A stretch of DNA of 57,837 nucleotides from Acidobacteriota bacterium (GCA_029553365.1 JAKPCG010000233.1:1-57837); one strand, 5' to 3'; counted from the stretch's first letter, positions 7,999-17,371 are shown. The notes: generated from the sequence alone by a model not told the origin. Numbers and translations are program-made.

Positions 7999-9480
7999 AT
8001 GTGCGGTGTAATCGGTATCTGGGCTAACGATGAAGTGTTCCATGATCTTTATCAGGGCTTACTGTCTATTCAGCACCGTGGTCAGGATGCGGCCGGCATT
8101 ATAACTTATGACGGCAAATTTCATGAAAAAAAGGGTGGCGGCCTGGTTATGGACATCTTTGGCCCGGAAGAGGCCGCCCAGCTAAAAGGCAATATTGGCA
8201 TCGGGCATACCCGTTATCCGACAATCGGAGGTGGCGGGCAGGAAGATGCCCAGCCTTTTATGCTTAATTCTCCTTTCGGCATCGTTCTGGCCCACAACGG
8301 GAATGTCATCAATTATAAGCAGCTGAAAAAGGAACTATTTGAAAAGCATCAGCGTTTGCTTAACTCTACATGTGATGCTGAAGTTATCCTCAATATTTTT
8401 GCTCAGGAACTGGAAGAACAGCGGATAACAGCGGTCGGTCCAGAGAATATCTGTAAAGCCGTGGCCGGAGTTTACCGGCGAGTTAAGGGCAGTTATTCCG
8501 CAGTAGCTTATATCGCTGAACAGGGGATGGTAGCCTTCCGCGACCCCTATGGCATTAAGCCTTTGAGTTTTGGCCGGCGGAGAGATGGCCTGCTACCATC
8601 TTATGCTTTTGCCTCTGAGACAGTCAGCCTCAATCTGATGGGTTTTGATGAGATAGAACATATCGAAGCGGGTGAAGTTGTTTTTATCGATCGCAATCGC
8701 CAGCTTCATCGGCGGCGACTGGTTCATAAAAAGCACACTCCCTGTCTTTTTGAATGGGTTTATTTTGCCCGGCCCGATTCGGTAATTGACGGCGTGAATG
8801 TCTATAAAAGCCGGGTTAATCTCGGGCGTCTGCTGGCCGGTGAGATTAAAAAGAAAAATTTAGATATTGATGTGGTGGTGCCTGTCCCTGATTCCGCCCG
8901 GGATGCAGCCATTGAAATTGCCCGGCGGCTGAAGCTTAAATACAGTGAAGCCCTGGTGAAAAACCGATATATAGGCCGGACTTTTATCATGCCGGCCGAA
9001 GCCAAAAGGCAGAGTTCTGTCAGGCAGAAACTGAATCCAATCTGCTCGGAAATTGCCGGTAAGAAAGTTCTACTGGTCGATGATAGTATTGTCAGAGGGA
9101 ACACCTCCCGGGCTATTGTTGAAATGATCAGAGAATGTGGAGCAGAAAAGGTTTATTTTGCTTCTTACTCGCCTCCTCTCCGCTATCCCTGCGTTTATGG
9201 TATAGACATGCAGACCAAGACTGAGTTTGTGGCCAGAGAGGCGGATGAAAAATTGGTGGCCCGCCGTATTGGCGCCGATGAGGTTATTTACCAGACGCTG
9301 GACAATTTGAAAAGAGCCATCAGAATGGAAAATCCAAAATTAAGATATTTCTGTGCGGCCTGCTTTGATGGCCAATATCCAACCGGGGATGTAACGCCAG
9401 AACTGCTTAAATCAATAGAAGATGAGAGAAAGCTCATTCATGAAAACCAGCTGGAACTTGATATGAAAAAGACTAAATAA
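7999..9480 (+). CDS. purF: Amidophosphoribosyltransferase PurF
   Basis: Catalyses the first committed step of purine synthesis: PRPP plus glutamine to 5-phosphoribosylamine. The 493-residue protein begins Met-Cys-Gly-Val, so removal of Met exposes the N-terminal nucleophile Cys without a propeptide. The Ntn glutaminase domain (HRGQDAAGI, GHTRYPT, HNGN) fills roughly residues 2-240. The phosphoribosyltransferase PRPP loop VLLVDDSIVRGNTS is at about 355-370. Cysteines near 248, 398, 452 and 455 (the last two as CAAC) correspond to the 4Fe-4S cluster ligands of the Bacillus-type enzyme, suggesting an oxygen-labile protein. It is monocistronic here, separated from other purine genes and convergent with the SDR gene. 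Confidence 0.97.
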   Translation: MCGVIGIWANDEVFHDLYQGLLSIQHRGQDAAGIITYDGKFHEKKGGGLVMDIFGPEEAAQLKGNIGIGHTRYPTIGGGGQEDAQPFMLNSPFGIVLAHNGNVINYKQLKKELFEKHQRLLNSTCDAEVILNIFAQELEEQRITAVGPENICKAVAGVYRRVKGSYSAVAYIAEQGMVAFRDPYGIKPLSFGRRRDGLLPSYAFASETVSLNLMGFDEIEHIEAGEVVFIDRNRQLHRRRLVHKKHTPCLFEWVYFARPDSVIDGVNVYKSRVNLGRLLAGEIKKKNLDIDVVVPVPDSARDAAIEIARRLKLKYSEALVKNRYIGRTFIMPAEAKRQSSVRQKLNPICSEIAGKKVLLVDDSIVRGNTSRAIVEMIRECGAEKVYFASYSPPLRYPCVYGIDMQTKTEFVAREADEKLVARRIGADEVIYQTLDNLKRAIRMENPKLRYFCAACFDGQYPTGDVTPELLKSIEDERKLIHENQLELDMKKTK

Positions 9481-9507
9481 GTTCAGGCTGCCAACCGGCG
9501 GAAATAT

Positions 9508-10464
9508 TCAGATTTCCTCTCGCCAGTAATTTAGAACATCCAGAAGTGATTGCTTCAAATTGATCTGCGGTTTCCAGCCAGTTAATTTTACCAGCCGATT
9601 AATATCCGCCAGAAGAATAGGTGGATCGGCCGGTCGGAGACGCTTTTCTTCAGTTTCGATGACAATCTTAGCCCTGGTCATACCCAGCAGAATTTTCAAT
9701 ATCTCATTTCCAAACCAGGCTTGACCTGAACCAAGATTATAGGCTTCCCCTTCCTCTCCTTTTTCTGCGACCTGCCAGAGAGCCCGAACCAGGTCCCTGA
9801 CATCAGTGTAGTCTCTCTTGTTTTCCAGATTGCCCGCATAGATAATTGGCTCTTTTTTCTTTTTTTCAATCTCAGCGATTTGTTTGGCCAGACTGGAGAT
9901 AAAATAATACTCGGGCTGCCTGGGACCAATGGTGCTGAAGAGGCGGGCTCGAATTATTTTTAAATTATGACTTTTAAAATATTGAAAACCAAGCAGATCC
10001 TGAGCTGCTTTGCTGACCCCGAAGGGATTAAGAGGCCTGAATAGAGAGTTTTCTTTCATCGGTAGTTCATCGGCTGAGGCCAGACCATAAGCTTCGCCGG
10101 CGCCGGCTATAACCAACCTGGGATTAAGACGGAGCTCTTTTATTGCTTCGAGCAAATTGATCGTGCCTATTAGGTTAACTTCGACTGTTCTGGCTGGCAA
10201 ACTCCAGGAAAAAGAAGGTGCTGTTTGACCGGCCAGATGAAAAATGAGATCTGGTCTGATTTCGTCCAGAGGGCTAAGGAGCGAGGTGAATTCCATCAAA
10301 TCAGCAGTATAATACCTGACCTGACTGGAAACCTTTTTAAGATTGGCGAGAGAAGAACGAGGTCTGATCAAACCATAAAGCTGAGATTGGTTTAGATTAG
10401 AACTCAAATATTCTGCTAAATGACTGCCGATGAAGCCCGAAATGCCTGTTATCAAGACTCTCAT
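9508..10464 (-). CDS. Extended SDR (NAD-dependent epimerase/dehydratase fold) lacking catalytic Tyr
   Basis: A 318-residue protein of the nucleotide-sugar epimerase/dehydratase fold, closest in pattern to GDP-mannose dehydratase/RMD-like enzymes. The NAD(P)-binding GISGFIG motif, DLIFHLAGQTAP and the RPADPPILLADINR C-terminal region are intact. The active site is not. The position of YxxxK reads FGVSK (F148 and K152), and the TxEVYG element reads AGEAYG, with Ala122 in place of Thr. The Lys and Glu remain. The codons are unambiguous (TTC, GCC). It may be a binding protein, a regulator, or an enzyme with rearranged chemistry. It has its own promoter and precedes no sugar gene; the neighbouring lptD and polysaccharide cluster hint at envelope glycan work, which is inference. 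Confidence 0.9.
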   Translation of the reverse strand: MRVLITGISGFIGSHLAEYLSSNLNQSQLYGLIRPRSSLANLKKVSSQVRYYTADLMEFTSLLSPLDEIRPDLIFHLAGQTAPSFSWSLPARTVEVNLIGTINLLEAIKELRLNPRLVIAGAGEAYGLASADELPMKENSLFRPLNPFGVSKAAQDLLGFQYFKSHNLKIIRARLFSTIGPRQPEYYFISSLAKQIAEIEKKKKEPIIYAGNLENKRDYTDVRDLVRALWQVAEKGEEGEAYNLGSGQAWFGNEILKILLGMTRAKIVIETEEKRLRPADPPILLADINRLVKLTGWKPQINLKQSLLDVLNYWREEI

Positions 10465-10516
10465 GCTATCTCCCGCGCCAATTATGTTTAAGCTATTTCA
10501 GTTTGATTTTACAATT

Positions 10517-10545
10517 CTTATAGCTTTTTTAGTTTTACCTGTCAA
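10517..10545 (-). promoter_or_regulatory. Promoter of the SDR gene
   Basis: A perfect TTGACA (10540-10545) and TATAAG (10517-10522) are separated by 17 bp on the minus strand, about 50 nt before the SDR start codon, which also has a GGGAG ribosome site. The SDR gene is therefore probably not dependent on lptD transcription. Confidence 0.7.
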
Positions 10546-10636
10546 ATTCATTCCAGAAAAATATCCGGCGTGGCCGTTCAGAAACGCTTATTAGCATAAT
10601 GGTAGAGAGAACAGTGATTTAATTCCTGCCCGGGTC

Positions 10637-12838
10637 TTAAAAAGCAAATCCACCCAGGAAAGCCGAGCTGCGGCTGATATTTCCCAGCCCGACAGAAAAC
10701 CTGAACTGGGTTTCCGGCCTGAGCCGGTAGTTGAAGATTCTGAGGTCCAGTCCGAAGTCCAGGCATTGATAATGATAAGTACAGGATAGGCCGGCATAGA
10801 TGATTTTTTTAAGCAGGACATCATATTCGATCTGACCCTTAAAATCCAATCTGGCGGGCAGGCGAAAACCTGATTGAAGACCAACCTGATGACTGCGGAA
10901 AAAACTATCAGCAGCGAGGAGCTGGTAGCTTTTAGACCAGTTCAGCCCGAAGAAGAAATGGTCCTGGGGGGCACCATAATTGGCACTTAGTCTGAAACTA
11001 AAAAAATTGTTTTCGTAGGTATTATAATCAGCTCCAAGATCCAGGCTGAACTTTGTCTGAAAATAAAAGCGCAAAAACCCGTTAACCGGAGCCAGATGTC
11101 TTTGTGGATTCTGAGGATAATAAAATTTAAGGCGGCTGGTAGCCGGATCGAGATAATAAATCTGAGATAGCCCAAAAGTAACTATTTCCCGGCTGGTTTC
11201 ACCATCCTTAAGCAGGAGGTGCTGTGTAAATCCATATTTTAGATCGTTGTGACGGTAAAAGCCCAGAGGACTGATGATCCGAGAAGAAATATCCTCATTG
11301 AGCGGGGTGTCATAGCTGTAGGAGCAAAAAGGGACAATCAGGTGTTTTAAATATGGCTCCCTGCCTTTGAAAAAGATTTTGTAAAGGACAGGTCCTTCCA
11401 GGTTGAGGCCCAGCTGACCCTGGGCGGTGAGTAGAGGCTTATTTTCTCTAACCGCCGTACCAGGCGCGTAGCTCTGGAAATAACAGGTAAATAGGCCTGT
11501 AGTGGAAATGGACAGGTTTAAAAAGGAGGCCGGCGCCAGAGGCAAGTTTAAAGTTGGCCGGAAAAAGGCCTGTCCCAGAGAAAAACTGGTGTCTGGCTGG
11601 TTTTCATTCTGATAAGAATAATCCCAGTTGCTTAACCCGGATTCCCAGGAAAGGAAGATCTGAGAGAAAAGCCTGTATTTTAGCAGATTAAAATTGAGCT
11701 GGGGTAAATAGGTGGAAGTAACCTTCTGGCCACTGCTCGGGAAGTAAGTTTCAAAACGGGAGGTCCTCAGATTAAAGTTAAAATAAGACCAGTTTTTGGT
11801 CAGATTAAGCTGATAAGAGCGATTGTTGGTAGTGGACAGGCTAAAATTATTCTCATATTCCTTTAAAAAATCGAAGGAACTCGAATAATCGGCCTGGCCG
11901 TTAAAAAGGAAATCACCGGGCAGGGTTTGCTGGTGGGTCCAGCGGATTAAATAACCAGGGTCGCGTCGCTCAGAGCCTGGCTGCCGCTTGAAAAAAAAAG
12001 TATAGGCCCTGACCTCCCCCCTGGTTTTACCCCTGAGAAGATAGCTGTAATCCAAACCGGTTCCGATCCCCTGATTGGAATAATAGTCAGCGGTTAGAGT
12101 AGCTTCCCGGTTCCGGGCCAGGGCCCAGTAGAAGCTCTGACTGATGGTCAGTCCCTTAACCTGATTGAAGCCTATCTCCGGGATGAGAAAACCGCTGGCT
12201 CTTTCTTTTAAAGGGTATTTAAGGTAGGGAAGATAGAAGAACGGTATTTTTTTTATTGAGAAGACAGCTTTAGACATGGAGACATAGTCACCAGGTTTTA
12301 ATTCTGCCTCTTTAAAACTGAAAGACCAGCGGGGCACAGGCTGATTACAGGTGGTCAACCAGGCTTGCTTTAGATTCAGAATATTACCGGATTCCTGGCT
12401 GATTTTTCTGGCCCCAAATAAAAGGCTGGGGCGCGAAATAGCCTGAACTTCTTCGAGCTGGGCTTCTCTGGTTTTGAGATTATAGGCCAGCCGCTCACAA
12501 TTAATGACTTCAGATGGCAGTTGCAGACAAACCTGCCCTTCTGCCAGGAGATCATAATTAGCTGTATTGAGTTGCAGGCGATCGCAGAGAAGGACCAGAT
12601 CCTCAAAATGAAGCTCTACCTGACCTGAGGCCAGAATCATGTCTCCCTTTTTTTCCTGGTAGGTGGCCAGGACGCGGACTGTTGCGGTCGAAGGATAAGC
12701 AGAGTCCATCTGTTGAGCTGGAAGATAGAAACGCAGGCCGGTTAATAGGGAAAAAAAGAGAATAGCAAGCAGAACTGTTCTTCCCCCACCCGGTGTATTA
12801 TTAGATTTGTCTTGAATCATCTGTTGATTAATATACAA
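10637..12838 (-). CDS. lptD: LPS-assembly outer-membrane protein LptD
   Basis: A 733-residue protein that inserts lipopolysaccharide into the outer leaflet together with LptE. After a signal sequence, residues about 50-190 form the OstA/LptA-like beta-jellyroll (ASGQVELHFED, LLAEGQV, LAYNLKTREAQLEE). The LTTCNQPVPRWSF segment is a hallmark of LptD and supplies one of its conserved cysteines. IPFFYLPYLKYPL and SGFLIPEIGF lead into a large barrel, which ends in Phe (GGFAF). The track start is a TTG; an ATG seven codons in (12820) is the alternative, and neither has a clear ribosome site. Its presence is the best evidence for an LPS-bearing outer membrane. It is divergent from the exopolysaccharide cluster. 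Confidence 0.92.
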   Translation of the reverse strand: MYINQQMIQDKSNNTPGGGRTVLLAILFFSLLTGLRFYLPAQQMDSAYPSTATVRVLATYQEKKGDMILASGQVELHFEDLVLLCDRLQLNTANYDLLAEGQVCLQLPSEVINCERLAYNLKTREAQLEEVQAISRPSLLFGARKISQESGNILNLKQAWLTTCNQPVPRWSFSFKEAELKPGDYVSMSKAVFSIKKIPFFYLPYLKYPLKERASGFLIPEIGFNQVKGLTISQSFYWALARNREATLTADYYSNQGIGTGLDYSYLLRGKTRGEVRAYTFFFKRQPGSERRDPGYLIRWTHQQTLPGDFLFNGQADYSSSFDFLKEYENNFSLSTTNNRSYQLNLTKNWSYFNFNLRTSRFETYFPSSGQKVTSTYLPQLNFNLLKYRLFSQIFLSWESGLSNWDYSYQNENQPDTSFSLGQAFFRPTLNLPLAPASFLNLSISTTGLFTCYFQSYAPGTAVRENKPLLTAQGQLGLNLEGPVLYKIFFKGREPYLKHLIVPFCSYSYDTPLNEDISSRIISPLGFYRHNDLKYGFTQHLLLKDGETSREIVTFGLSQIYYLDPATSRLKFYYPQNPQRHLAPVNGFLRFYFQTKFSLDLGADYNTYENNFFSFRLSANYGAPQDHFFFGLNWSKSYQLLAADSFFRSHQVGLQSGFRLPARLDFKGQIEYDVLLKKIIYAGLSCTYHYQCLDFGLDLRIFNYRLRPETQFRFSVGLGNISRSSAFLGGFAF

Positions 12839-12959
12839 TTGCCACTAAGTCAAAAACAAGGTTAAGGTCGAATGGCATAAAGAAAACGTTCACTTGCCGG
12901 TTGAAAGCCGGCCCCTGATTGTGCTAAAAATTAAATGAACTGGCAGGACTTAAAGAGAG

Positions 12960-14201
12960 TTGAAAGGGAAAAAAGCAGTATTAATTATCAATCAGGTTTT
13001 TTTATTCCTGGGGCTATCTCTGGGCTGGGTGGAACCAACCGGGGCTGAGACTTGGAAAGCCAGGGAATTGCGTCTGGCCGCGGAGAGAGCTGCCTGGAGG
13101 TTCGGACCTCTAAAATTACAGCCGGCTATTCTAATTAAAGATGCTGGCTACGATTCAAATATCTATTATCAGCCAGATGCGGTCTCTGATTACTGGTTGA
13201 CAGCTGGCCCGGCCTTCGATGCCTATCTGGTGGCCAGAAGAAGACTGATCGTCCATGTTTTTGAATCGCCGCAGTATGTTTTTTTCTTTAAGACTAAAAG
13301 GGAAAGAACCTGGAATAATTATCTCAATGGTGATGTCTCTCTTAGTTTTAATCGATTTTTGCTGACTGTTGGAGGCAGCCTGAATAACGCCCGGGAACGC
13401 TGGAGTACGGAACTGGATATCAGGCCCCGGAGAAAAGAGAAAAGTGGCTTTGTCTCTTTGCTTTATCAGAAGTCCTATCGGCTATCTTTTGAATTCACAG
13501 CCCGAACCGTTGATTATACCTACGAAAGCCTGGAATACGATTCGGTCAATATTAATGAACGCTTAAGCCATTATGAGGATTATTTAAGCGGCCGGATTTA
13601 TTATCGGCTTAATCCTAGGATTCAGTTTTTTATCGAGGGACAAAAAGGTTCTTATGATTTCAAGGATCCGCTTAATCGAGGAGATTCCAGTAGCCAGACC
13701 ATTTATTCAGGCTTTCAATTTTCTCCAACCGGCAGGATTCACGGTCAGATCAGGCTTGGTTATAAGTCGTTTGAGACGCTGGAAGCAGAGCTCCCTGACT
13801 ACCAGGGGCTGGTTGGGGACACCACGGTCAGCTGGCAAATTATGAGGCCTGTTGTTCTTAGAGGGAGCTATCGGCGGGATATAAATTTTTCTGTCTGGTC
13901 TTATAGCCCGTACTATATTGGAACGACCTGGTCAGCCGGGCCTTCTTTTTATATTTTCAGAAAAAAATTCCGGCTTGACTATACCTTCAGTCAAACAAGA
14001 AATAAATATCCTCTGGGTGAAGCGCCTGACAGCCCCCCACGTTTGGATCGTTATACTTTAAATTCGGTGGCTGTTTATTATAGAATAGGGAAAACAGCTG
14101 GAATCGGCGTGACGGCGGGCAGCTGGAGAAGAGAAGTCAACGTCCTTAATTGGGATGCTGATAGAAAATTTATTGGCCTTAATTTAACTTATGATTTTTA
14201 G
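12960..14201 (+). CDS. Outer-membrane beta-barrel of the polysaccharide export cluster
   Basis: A 413-residue exported protein beginning at a TTG, with a signal peptide ending near PTGAE. The rest consists of repeating amphipathic strands with many Tyr, Phe and Arg residues (YDSNIYYQPDAVSDYWL resembles the start of the BBP2-type porins found in exopolysaccharide loci) and ends NLTYDF. It is the first gene of the secretion cluster, 36 nt before the Wza-like gene. Because that Wza-like protein lacks its own outer-membrane helix, this barrel is a good candidate for the outer-membrane pore. That pairing follows the known class of short OPX proteins that need a partner porin; for this protein it is inference. 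Confidence 0.85.
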   Translation: MKGKKAVLIINQVFLFLGLSLGWVEPTGAETWKARELRLAAERAAWRFGPLKLQPAILIKDAGYDSNIYYQPDAVSDYWLTAGPAFDAYLVARRRLIVHVFESPQYVFFFKTKRERTWNNYLNGDVSLSFNRFLLTVGGSLNNARERWSTELDIRPRRKEKSGFVSLLYQKSYRLSFEFTARTVDYTYESLEYDSVNINERLSHYEDYLSGRIYYRLNPRIQFFIEGQKGSYDFKDPLNRGDSSSQTIYSGFQFSPTGRIHGQIRLGYKSFETLEAELPDYQGLVGDTTVSWQIMRPVVLRGSYRRDINFSVWSYSPYYIGTTWSAGPSFYIFRKKFRLDYTFSQTRNKYPLGEAPDSPPRLDRYTLNSVAVYYRIGKTAGIGVTAGSWRREVNVLNWDADRKFIGLNLTYDF

Positions 14202-14237
14202 TTTGAAAATTTATAGACTCAAATAAAGGGAGAAGCA

Positions 14238-15140
14238 ATGGAAAGATACCGATCGGCTGCCGCGTGTTTTCTGGCCCTTCTGGTGTTCATCATCGCTGCT
14301 GTCTCAGGCGGTGCTCAGCAAGCGGTGCGGGTTGGTGGCAGCCAGGAAGAAAGTCAGGTTAACGGACGCGATTATTTTATCAGGGAATATGTCATCGGCC
14401 CCAGAGATCTGCTGGAAATAAAAGTGTTCGAGTTACCGGAATTTGATCATACTGTCAGGGTATCGGAAGATGGCTCAATCACCCTGCCGCTTGTTGGCAA
14501 TGTTCAGATTGGGGGCCTGACCAAGGATAAAGCTGAAAAAAAACTATCAGAACTGCTGGAAAAATATGTCAAAAAAGCTCAGGTTTCAATTTTTATTAAG
14601 GAATATCAAAGCAGCCGGGTAGCTATTATTGGGGCTGTGGAAAAACCTGGTATGTATGAGCTGGTCGGCAGGCAAACCTTGCTGCAGATGATCTCTCAAG
14701 CCGGTGGTTTTAAAGATACAGCTGCTGATGAGATTTATGTGCTGCGGGAAGGTCAGGATGGCACAACCGCTTCCATCAGCATTGATCTTGAAGATTTGTT
14801 GATAAATGGCAATCAAAATCTTAATATCCCTATTCAGCCCAATGATGTGATTAATGTGCCTGTTGATAAATTGATCAATATCTACGTCTTTGGAGAGGTC
14901 AAACAACCAGGTGCTTTGCAGGTCAAGATGTCAAAAAAGATCACCCTGCTTCAGGCTATCGCTCAGGCCGGCGGCTTAACCGAGAATGCTACCAAAAGGG
15001 GAGTGACCATTAAAAGAAGGGATAAAAGTGGTAAGGAAATTAATATCACTGTTAACCTGAATGATATTATCAAGGGCAAAAAGAAAGATATCCCCCTGCA
15101 AGAAGGAGATGTGGTCATAGTCAAACAGAGTATTTTCTAA
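14238..15140 (+). CDS. Short polysaccharide export protein (OPX/Wza family)
   Basis: A periplasmic export protein of 300 residues. A signal peptide covers about 1-26. The Poly_export domain (about 50-122) carries the YVIGPRDLLEIKV opening, and two SLBB domains follow (about 127-180 and 213-290; each has a PG-Y/AL strand and an AGG motif). The protein stops immediately after the second SLBB domain, so it lacks the C-terminal amphipathic helix that forms the outer-membrane ring of E. coli Wza, and there is no convincing lipobox. It should therefore work with a separate barrel, most likely the preceding gene product. A good ribosome site (AGGGAG) precedes the ATG. The next gene encodes its kinase/co-polymerase partner. 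Confidence 0.93.
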   Translation: MERYRSAAACFLALLVFIIAAVSGGAQQAVRVGGSQEESQVNGRDYFIREYVIGPRDLLEIKVFELPEFDHTVRVSEDGSITLPLVGNVQIGGLTKDKAEKKLSELLEKYVKKAQVSIFIKEYQSSRVAIIGAVEKPGMYELVGRQTLLQMISQAGGFKDTAADEIYVLREGQDGTTASISIDLEDLLINGNQNLNIPIQPNDVINVPVDKLINIYVFGEVKQPGALQVKMSKKITLLQAIAQAGGLTENATKRGVTIKRRDKSGKEINITVNLNDIIKGKKKDIPLQEGDVVIVKQSIF

Positions 15141-15175
15141 AACGGGGAAATAAGAATGGAAAAACGAGGCATGAG

Positions 15176-17368
15176 ATGAACGAAAATAATGTTGAGCTGG
15201 AAGCAGTCGAAGGCGGAGAAATTGATTTAAGAAAATACATTGATATCATCGTCCGCCAGCGCTGGGTCATCATCTCTGTGACCATTATCGCCATGGTCAT
15301 CACTCTCCTGGTATCGTTCACCATGAGGCCAGTTTACACTGCCAGGGGAACTGTCATGATTGAAAAAGAGCCGAATATCCTGAGTTTCGAAGAAATTTTT
15401 CAGGTCGAAACTTTTCGGGATGATTATTTTCAGACTCAGTATAAACTCTTACAAAGCCGCAGTCTGGCCGAAAGAACAATTGAGAAACTCAAGCTCTGGC
15501 AAAAAGAGGAATTTTCTGGCAGGAAACCGGCAACAGCTGTAAATTGGAATGAACCTGTTTTCCGGCGGAAACTCATTGATGAATTTCTTGGCCGGCTAGA
15601 AGTAAAACCCATCAGGATGACCAGGCTGGTGGAAGTGGCTTTTAAAGCCCATGACCCGCAGCTGGCAGCTGACTGCGTCAATACCCTTTTTGATTGCTTT
15701 GTGGATATGAATATAGAGACCAAATATGAAGCTACCGAGCAGGCCACCGAGTTTTTGAGCCAGCAAATTGAAGACCTGAAAAAGGAAATAAGCCAGAAAG
15801 AGCAGGAACTTCAGAACTACGGCCAGGAGAAAGACATTGTCATTTTGAGCGATAAGGAAACGACTATCCTGGATAAATTGAACGAGGTCAATAAAGCTCT
15901 GACTGAAGCTCAAATTGATCGTGTGCGCAAGGAAGCCTACTATAACGAGATTAAAAATGCCAGTCCGGAGTATATTCCAGAAGCATTGAGCAATCCTTTG
16001 ATCCAGCGGCTAAGAGAGGACTATCTAAAGCTCAGTCGTGAATATGCTAAAATGCAGGAGCAATTTCAGCCTGATTATCCAGAGATGCAAAGACTCAAGG
16101 CTGAGCTGGACACCGCTCGTGCTTTGCTGAAAAATGAGACAGAAGGATTGGTCAAGGCTGCTTATTCCGAGTATCAGGCAGCTCTAAAAAAAGAGAGATC
16201 ACTTAAAGAACTCTTTGAACGCCAGAAAGAAGAAGCCTTCCGCCTTAATTCCAATGCTATTCTCTATAACAGCCTCAAAATTGAACTTGAGAATAAAAAA
16301 AGCCTGCTCGAATCCTTGCTAAAAAGGCAGAGCGAGACTGGTGTATCCGCCCGCCTGAGAGGCTTAAGAACCTCTAATATCAGGGTGGTGGATCGGGCTG
16401 ATCTGCCAATTAGCCCTTCCAGTCCGAAGAAGCTCAGAAACCTCCTCCTGGCTCTCTTCCTGGGGCTTTTTGGCGGGGTTGGTCTGGCTTTTGTCATGGA
16501 ATACCTGGATAATACAGTGAAAAGCGCTGAAGAGGTTGGACGTTATACCGGCCTTCCTACCCTGGGTGTGGTGCCGGCGTTTGGCGAGGATGCCAATCAA
16601 GGGTATGGCTATTATGCTTACGGGCGAAAAAAAGGAGAAGGTCAGAGCCAGGAGAAAAAGGAAGGAGGCGAAAAGTTTCAAAATATCGAACTAATTGTCC
16701 ATTTTGCTCCAGAATCGGCTTTTTCCGAGAACTATCGTTCTCTGCGGACAGCCCTGCTTCTTTCCAGCCCGCAGAGCAGCCTTAAAACCATCATGGTGAC
16801 CAGTCCTCTACCGGAGGAAGGCAAATCGGCTACCATTTCCAATCTGGCTGTCAGCCTCGCTCAGACCGGCAAAAAGACTCTCCTCATAGATGCTGACCTC
16901 AGGAGGCCTAAACAGCATCAGATCTTTAAAATGAAAAATCATGAGGGGTTAACCAGTTACCTGGCTCTGGATTTAACTCTCGAAAAATTGATCAAGCCAA
17001 CGATAGTACCTTCACTCTATTTGATCAATTCTGGGCCGATTCCGCCTAATCCAGCCGAACTCCTCGGTTCGGATAAGATGGCCAGGTTACTGTCTTTTTT
17101 AAAGAATCAATTTGACTTTATATTGATTGATACCCCGCCCATTCTGACGGTGACTGATGCTCAGATTGTCGGAAAATTAGTTGACGGATTGGTACTCGTG
17201 GTCCAGGCCGGGAAAACTCCGCGCGACGCTCTGGTGCAGACCAGAGAATTAATTGATCTCCTTAAACTTAGGACTTTTGGGGTAGTGGTTAATGGCCTCA
17301 ATCTTGATAGCCATGGCTATTATTACCGCCACTATTATCGCCGTTATTATAGGGAATACAGAGGTTAG
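15176..17368 (+). CDS. Polysaccharide co-polymerase with bacterial tyrosine kinase (Wzc-like)
   Basis: A 730-residue inner-membrane protein controlling chain length and export of exopolysaccharide. An N-terminal Wzz domain with a first membrane helix near residues 30-52 is followed by a long periplasmic coiled coil (about 190-400), a GNVR-type stretch ending in a Pro-rich helix (SPKKLRNLLLALFLGLFGG), and a cytoplasmic BY-kinase. The kinase has Walker A PLPEEGKSAT (about 541), Walker A' LLIDADLRRP (about 570) and Walker B FILIDTPP (about 648). The C-terminal tail holds eight tyrosines in YYY, YY, YY, Y order with Arg/His between them, the autophosphorylation cluster. The CpsB-type phosphatase that should reverse this is encoded three nt downstream. 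A seven-codon ORF overlaps its start. Confidence 0.96.
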   Translation: MNENNVELEAVEGGEIDLRKYIDIIVRQRWVIISVTIIAMVITLLVSFTMRPVYTARGTVMIEKEPNILSFEEIFQVETFRDDYFQTQYKLLQSRSLAERTIEKLKLWQKEEFSGRKPATAVNWNEPVFRRKLIDEFLGRLEVKPIRMTRLVEVAFKAHDPQLAADCVNTLFDCFVDMNIETKYEATEQATEFLSQQIEDLKKEISQKEQELQNYGQEKDIVILSDKETTILDKLNEVNKALTEAQIDRVRKEAYYNEIKNASPEYIPEALSNPLIQRLREDYLKLSREYAKMQEQFQPDYPEMQRLKAELDTARALLKNETEGLVKAAYSEYQAALKKERSLKELFERQKEEAFRLNSNAILYNSLKIELENKKSLLESLLKRQSETGVSARLRGLRTSNIRVVDRADLPISPSSPKKLRNLLLALFLGLFGGVGLAFVMEYLDNTVKSAEEVGRYTGLPTLGVVPAFGEDANQGYGYYAYGRKKGEGQSQEKKEGGEKFQNIELIVHFAPESAFSENYRSLRTALLLSSPQSSLKTIMVTSPLPEEGKSATISNLAVSLAQTGKKTLLIDADLRRPKQHQIFKMKNHEGLTSYLALDLTLEKLIKPTIVPSLYLINSGPIPPNPAELLGSDKMARLLSFLKNQFDFILIDTPPILTVTDAQIVGKLVDGLVLVVQAGKTPRDALVQTRELIDLLKLRTFGVVVNGLNLDSHGYYYRHYYRRYYREYRG

Positions 17369-17371
17369 CCG

